Assembly (NCBI GenBank): GCA_937927885.1
Contig: CALEZJ010000078.1
Coordinates: 1 to 8,132 of the forward strand
Length of the DNA: 8,132 bases
Direction of reading: 5' to 3'
Source of the DNA: an uncultured Paracoccaceae bacterium
GTDB taxonomy: Bacteria > Pseudomonadota > Alphaproteobacteria > Rhodobacterales > Rhodobacteraceae
A model generated the notes under the pieces. It was not told where the DNA came from. It made no database searches and worked only from the letters and a program-made list of their open reading frames with translations. The first letter of the stretch is position 1. The number at the start of each line of letters is the position of its first letter. The position numbers and the translations under genes are program-made. Positions 6,396 through 8,132 of the stretch are shown here, in pieces.

Positions 6396-6580
6396 CAGTG
6401 GATTCCGCAATCGGGGCGCGCGCAGGGCGCCGGGGGGTTCGAGGCATGGATGCGTCCGCAGGTCGGGCATCGCAATCGGTCGAGCGCGGGCGTATCCCGC
6501 CGTTTGGGGCGCAGGACCTTTTGCACCATGCCAAGGATCAGCATGGCCAGGAGGAACAGCAGGATGACCCGGATCAGCAT
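6395..6580 (-). CDS. 61-residue membrane-anchored four-cysteine miniprotein
   Basis: A small conserved-looking frame sits exactly between the peptidase and exchanger genes: its ATG (6580) is one base after the peptidase stop, and its TGA overlaps the exchanger ATG. The product has one N-terminal hydrophobic helix (LIRVILLFLLAMLILGMV, residues 2-19), then a basic stretch (QKVLRPKRRD) and a short C-terminal knuckle CPTCGRIH...CARPDC with two CxnC pairs that could bind zinc. Lysine/arginine after the helix suggest the knuckle lies in the cytoplasm. I do not recognise the family. Tight packing and codon use support a real gene. A longer frame reaching 6700 would overlap the peptidase gene and is not chosen. 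Confidence 0.8.
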   Translation of the reverse strand: MLIRVILLFLLAMLILGMVQKVLRPKRRDTPALDRLRCPTCGRIHASNPPAPCARPDCGIH

Positions 6581-6581
6581 G

Positions 6582-7406
6582 TCAAAGCCCCAGCCGGGCC
6601 CAGAGCGCGGCCTCGTCGGCGCTTGCCAGCGCCTCGGCTGCGGCGTCGCGCGCGATCTGCGCCAGACCCAGCCGTTGCGCCATCGACCGGCGCTGGCCAA
6701 AGACGCGCAGGCGCACCTTGTCGCCGTAGCGTGCTTTCAGCACCGGCACCGGATGGCCGATGCCATCGGCCAGCCCCAGCCGCACGGCCTCGGCCCCCAG
6801 CCAGAAGCGGCCGTCGAAGAGGTCGGTGTCGGTGCTCAGCCGGTCGCCGCGCCGGGCCTTCACATGGTCGATGAACACCTGATGCATCTGGCCCAGCAGG
6901 GTCTCCAGCCGGGCGATATCCTCGGGGTTTTCCGGGCGGAACGGGTCGAGCTGGCTTTTCGAGCGCCCTGCCGTATGCACGCGCCGTTCCACCCCCAGCC
7001 TGCCGATCGCCTCGTGCAGGCCGAAGCTGGCAGAGATCACCCCGATCGAGCCGAGGATCGAGGCGGCGTCGCAGTGGATGTCATCCGCCGCCGAGGCGAT
7101 CCAGTAGCCGCCCGAGGCCGCCGCATCCTCGACAAAGGCGTGGACGGGGGTTTCGGTTTCCTCGGCGAGCCTGCGGATGCGCGCGCCGATCAGCGCCGAT
7201 TGCACCGGCGAGCCGCCCGGAGAGTTGACGATCAGCGCGACGGCGGCCGGACGGCCCGCCCGGAAGGCGCGTTCCAGCAGCGGGGCAAGGGCGACGTCGG
7301 ACAGCGGGCTCGCGCGGCCGGAACCGATGGCACCGGTCAGGCGCAACACGTTGACGCGCGGAGCGCGGCGCAGGAAGCGGGCCAGGAAGGGGGCGGGAGA
7401 GGTCAT
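6582..7406 (-). CDS. S49 family peptidase (SppA/SohB-like), without membrane anchor
   Basis: The 274-residue product has the ClpP/crotonase-like fold signature of S49 serine peptidases, which cut signal peptides or membrane-protein remnants. NSPGG at 61-65 forms the oxyanion region. The nucleophile is Ser98 in AAASGGYWIAS, and GSIGVI follows at 119-124. Lys150 in GRSKSQLDPF is the expected general base of the Ser-Lys dyad. The length fits the short single-domain type. No signal peptide or membrane helix is visible in the first 30 residues, so it looks soluble; the next gene encodes a tiny membrane protein one base downstream. ATG 7406 is chosen because the frame beyond it (TTG 7442) adds only a basic 12-residue tail; it lacks a strong RBS. 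A 67-bp gap follows the upstream bPH-like gene. Confidence 0.93.
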   Translation of the reverse strand: MTSPAPFLARFLRRAPRVNVLRLTGAIGSGRASPLSDVALAPLLERAFRAGRPAAVALIVNSPGGSPVQSALIGARIRRLAEETETPVHAFVEDAAASGGYWIASAADDIHCDAASILGSIGVISASFGLHEAIGRLGVERRVHTAGRSKSQLDPFRPENPEDIARLETLLGQMHQVFIDHVKARRGDRLSTDTDLFDGRFWLGAEAVRLGLADGIGHPVPVLKARYGDKVRLRVFGQRRSMAQRLGLAQIARDAAAEALASADEAALWARLGL

Positions 7407-7473
7407 GCCTGCCGATGTAGGATGGCGGCGGCGCGGCAACAACCCCGCAGGGGCAGTGCTGCGAAATTTCCCG

Positions 7474-8073
7474 TCAGTCGTCCTTGGGCATCGCGGCGCG
7501 CAGGGTGGCGATCAAGTGCCAGACCGCATCGGCATCCGGGATGTGAAGGAAACCGAAGCTCTGCCTACTGGTGCGCACGCGGTGATGGCTGCGCGATTGC
7601 GGCGAGGTGCCTCTGCCGCGGGTCACATGCACCTCTTGCCTGAGCCAGATCGTGCCCGGTTCCCCGTCGACCCGTTGCAGCAGGTTCATCTCGTCGAGGC
7701 CGATGCGCTTGAGCCTGCGCTTGCCGAAGGTTTGCGTGGCCAGATAGGCCGCCCGGTCGGTCAGCGTGTACCAGGTGCGCCGAAGTTGCCAGGCTTCGAC
7801 GAAGATTCGCCCGATGACCATATAGGCGCCGACGCCAATGAACAGCGCGGCGAAAGTCTCGAACACGATCAGCCCCTCGGTGCCGCCGGTCCTGCGACCG
7901 CTCATCCAGGAGACGGCTTGCAGCCAGCCCCAGGCAAAGCCCGCAAGAACGAGGCCGAACAGCGACTGGAACCCGAACAGGTCGCGCCACATCACCCGGC
8001 CGTCCGGGCGGTCCTGCCACAGGATCGTCTCGCCGGGGGCCAGGATACCCGCCCAGCCTGTCGGTACGGTCAT
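7474..8073 (-). CDS. Bacterial PH-like two-TM membrane protein
   Basis: The 199-residue product opens with LAPGETILWQDRPDG, a motif common at the start of bacterial PH-domain membrane proteins (bPH/DUF304-like). Two hydrophobic helices follow (about 32-56 and 67-91), then a soluble region beginning WYTLTDRAAYLAT (101-113), also typical of that family, and ending near IPDADAVWHLI. A basic, Ser/Arg/His-rich patch (about 151-171) interrupts the C-terminal part. The function is unknown; related proteins are thought to scaffold at the membrane. ATG 8073 is preceded by AAGGA with a 7-nt spacer; the frame extends to 8124 but through a palindromic repeat, so the shorter start is preferred. It heads the minus-strand run, 67 bp before the S49 gene, and may share its transcript. 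Confidence 0.8.
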   Translation of the reverse strand: MTVPTGWAGILAPGETILWQDRPDGRVMWRDLFGFQSLFGLVLAGFAWGWLQAVSWMSGRRTGGTEGLIVFETFAALFIGVGAYMVIGRIFVEAWQLRRTWYTLTDRAAYLATQTFGKRRLKRIGLDEMNLLQRVDGEPGTIWLRQEVHVTRGRGTSPQSRSHHRVRTSRQSFGFLHIPDADAVWHLIATLRAAMPKDD

Positions 8074-8081
8074 CGGAGTTT

Positions 8082-8086
8082 CCTTT
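8082..8086 (-). promoter_or_regulatory. Ribosome binding site of the PH-like gene
   Basis: Minus-strand AAGGA about 7-8 nt before the ATG at 8073 supports this start over the upstream in-frame codon at 8124. Confidence 0.5.
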
Positions 8087-8101
8087 TTCGGCGAGGCGAG
8101 G

Positions 8102-8130
8102 GGTAGGGTGGGGTTCAACCCCACCCTACC
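8102..8130. repeat. Perfect 14-bp-arm palindrome (REP-like hairpin)
   Basis: GGTAGGGTGGGGTT (8102-8115) and AACCCCACCCTACC (8117-8130) are perfect reverse complements around one C. It would fold as a very stable 13-bp stem with a 3-nt loop on either strand. From memory, GTAGGGTGGGTTT/AAACCCACCCTAC-type palindromes are dispersed between genes in many proteobacteria, so a mobile REP-like element is likely. It sits 28 bp upstream of the PH-like start, either in its 5' leader or as the end hairpin of a gene outside the window. Confidence 0.75.
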
Positions 8131-8132
8131 GG

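Noticed and set aside
6395..6470. Upstream start for the exchanger adding 25 residues
   Set aside because: The extension lies inside the miniprotein gene and encodes a hydrophilic Pro/Arg-rich tail; the TGATG junction and first membrane helix support 6395.
7443..7453. CCCC-GCA-GGGG hairpin as a terminator between the PH-like and S49 genes
   Set aside because: Only a 4-bp stem followed by TTGTTG on the minus strand; too weak to call.
5433..7643. 736-codon plus-strand open frame antisense to four genes
   Set aside because: It spans the opposite strand of the well-supported exchanger, miniprotein and peptidase genes; Arg/Gln/His-rich shadow with no domain.

Overview
The window looks like chromosomal DNA from a high-GC alphaproteobacterium, most likely of the Rhodobacteraceae/Paracoccaceae group. 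The evidence is a very strong G/C preference at third codon positions, long open antisense shadow frames, an imperfect palindromic repeat at the left edge of a type recalled from alphaproteobacterial intergenic regions, and gene families typical of this clade. No rRNA, tRNA, CRISPR array or insertion sequence is visible.

Left part (1-2312): the last 18 codons of a plus-strand gene are followed at once by an imperfect palindrome (60-104), then by a plus-strand PIN-domain ribonuclease-like gene (136-672). It converges on a minus-strand MIO-class aromatic amino acid ammonia-lyase (2312 to 669); the two stop codons share the same CTAG tetranucleotide. By remembered sequence the lyase resembles the cyanobacterial phenylalanine ammonia-lyase type rather than classical histidase. 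Its substrate-selectivity pair is His-His instead of Phe-Leu, so its substrate is open.

Middle part (2313-4653): uvrC (4355 to 2466), the nuclease subunit of nucleotide excision repair, is complete, with all expected domains and an intact four-cysteine cluster motif. Upstream of it is a 298-bp gene-free stretch that is markedly AT-richer than its surroundings. It carries a 17-bp palindrome, smaller inverted repeats, a 12-bp-periodic TGTGG array containing a perfect DnaA-box consensus, and a 10-bp-stem hairpin.

Right part (4654-8132): a tightly packed minus-strand gene run. In order of transcription it holds a bacterial-PH-like two-TM membrane protein (8073 to 7474), a soluble-looking S49 peptidase (7406 to 6582), a 61-residue membrane-anchored four-cysteine miniprotein (6580 to 6395), a YrbG-type sodium/calcium exchanger (6395 to 5460) and a FolM/PTR1-type pteridine reductase-like SDR (5460 to 4654). 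Stop and start codons of the last four abut or overlap by one base, so they are probably translationally coupled. A perfect 14-bp-arm palindrome sits upstream of the run at the right edge.

Most of the window is ordinary chromosomal housekeeping. The least explained items are the His-His ammonia-lyase, the S49/miniprotein pair, the PIN gene without a visible antitoxin, and the structured AT-rich region upstream of uvrC.
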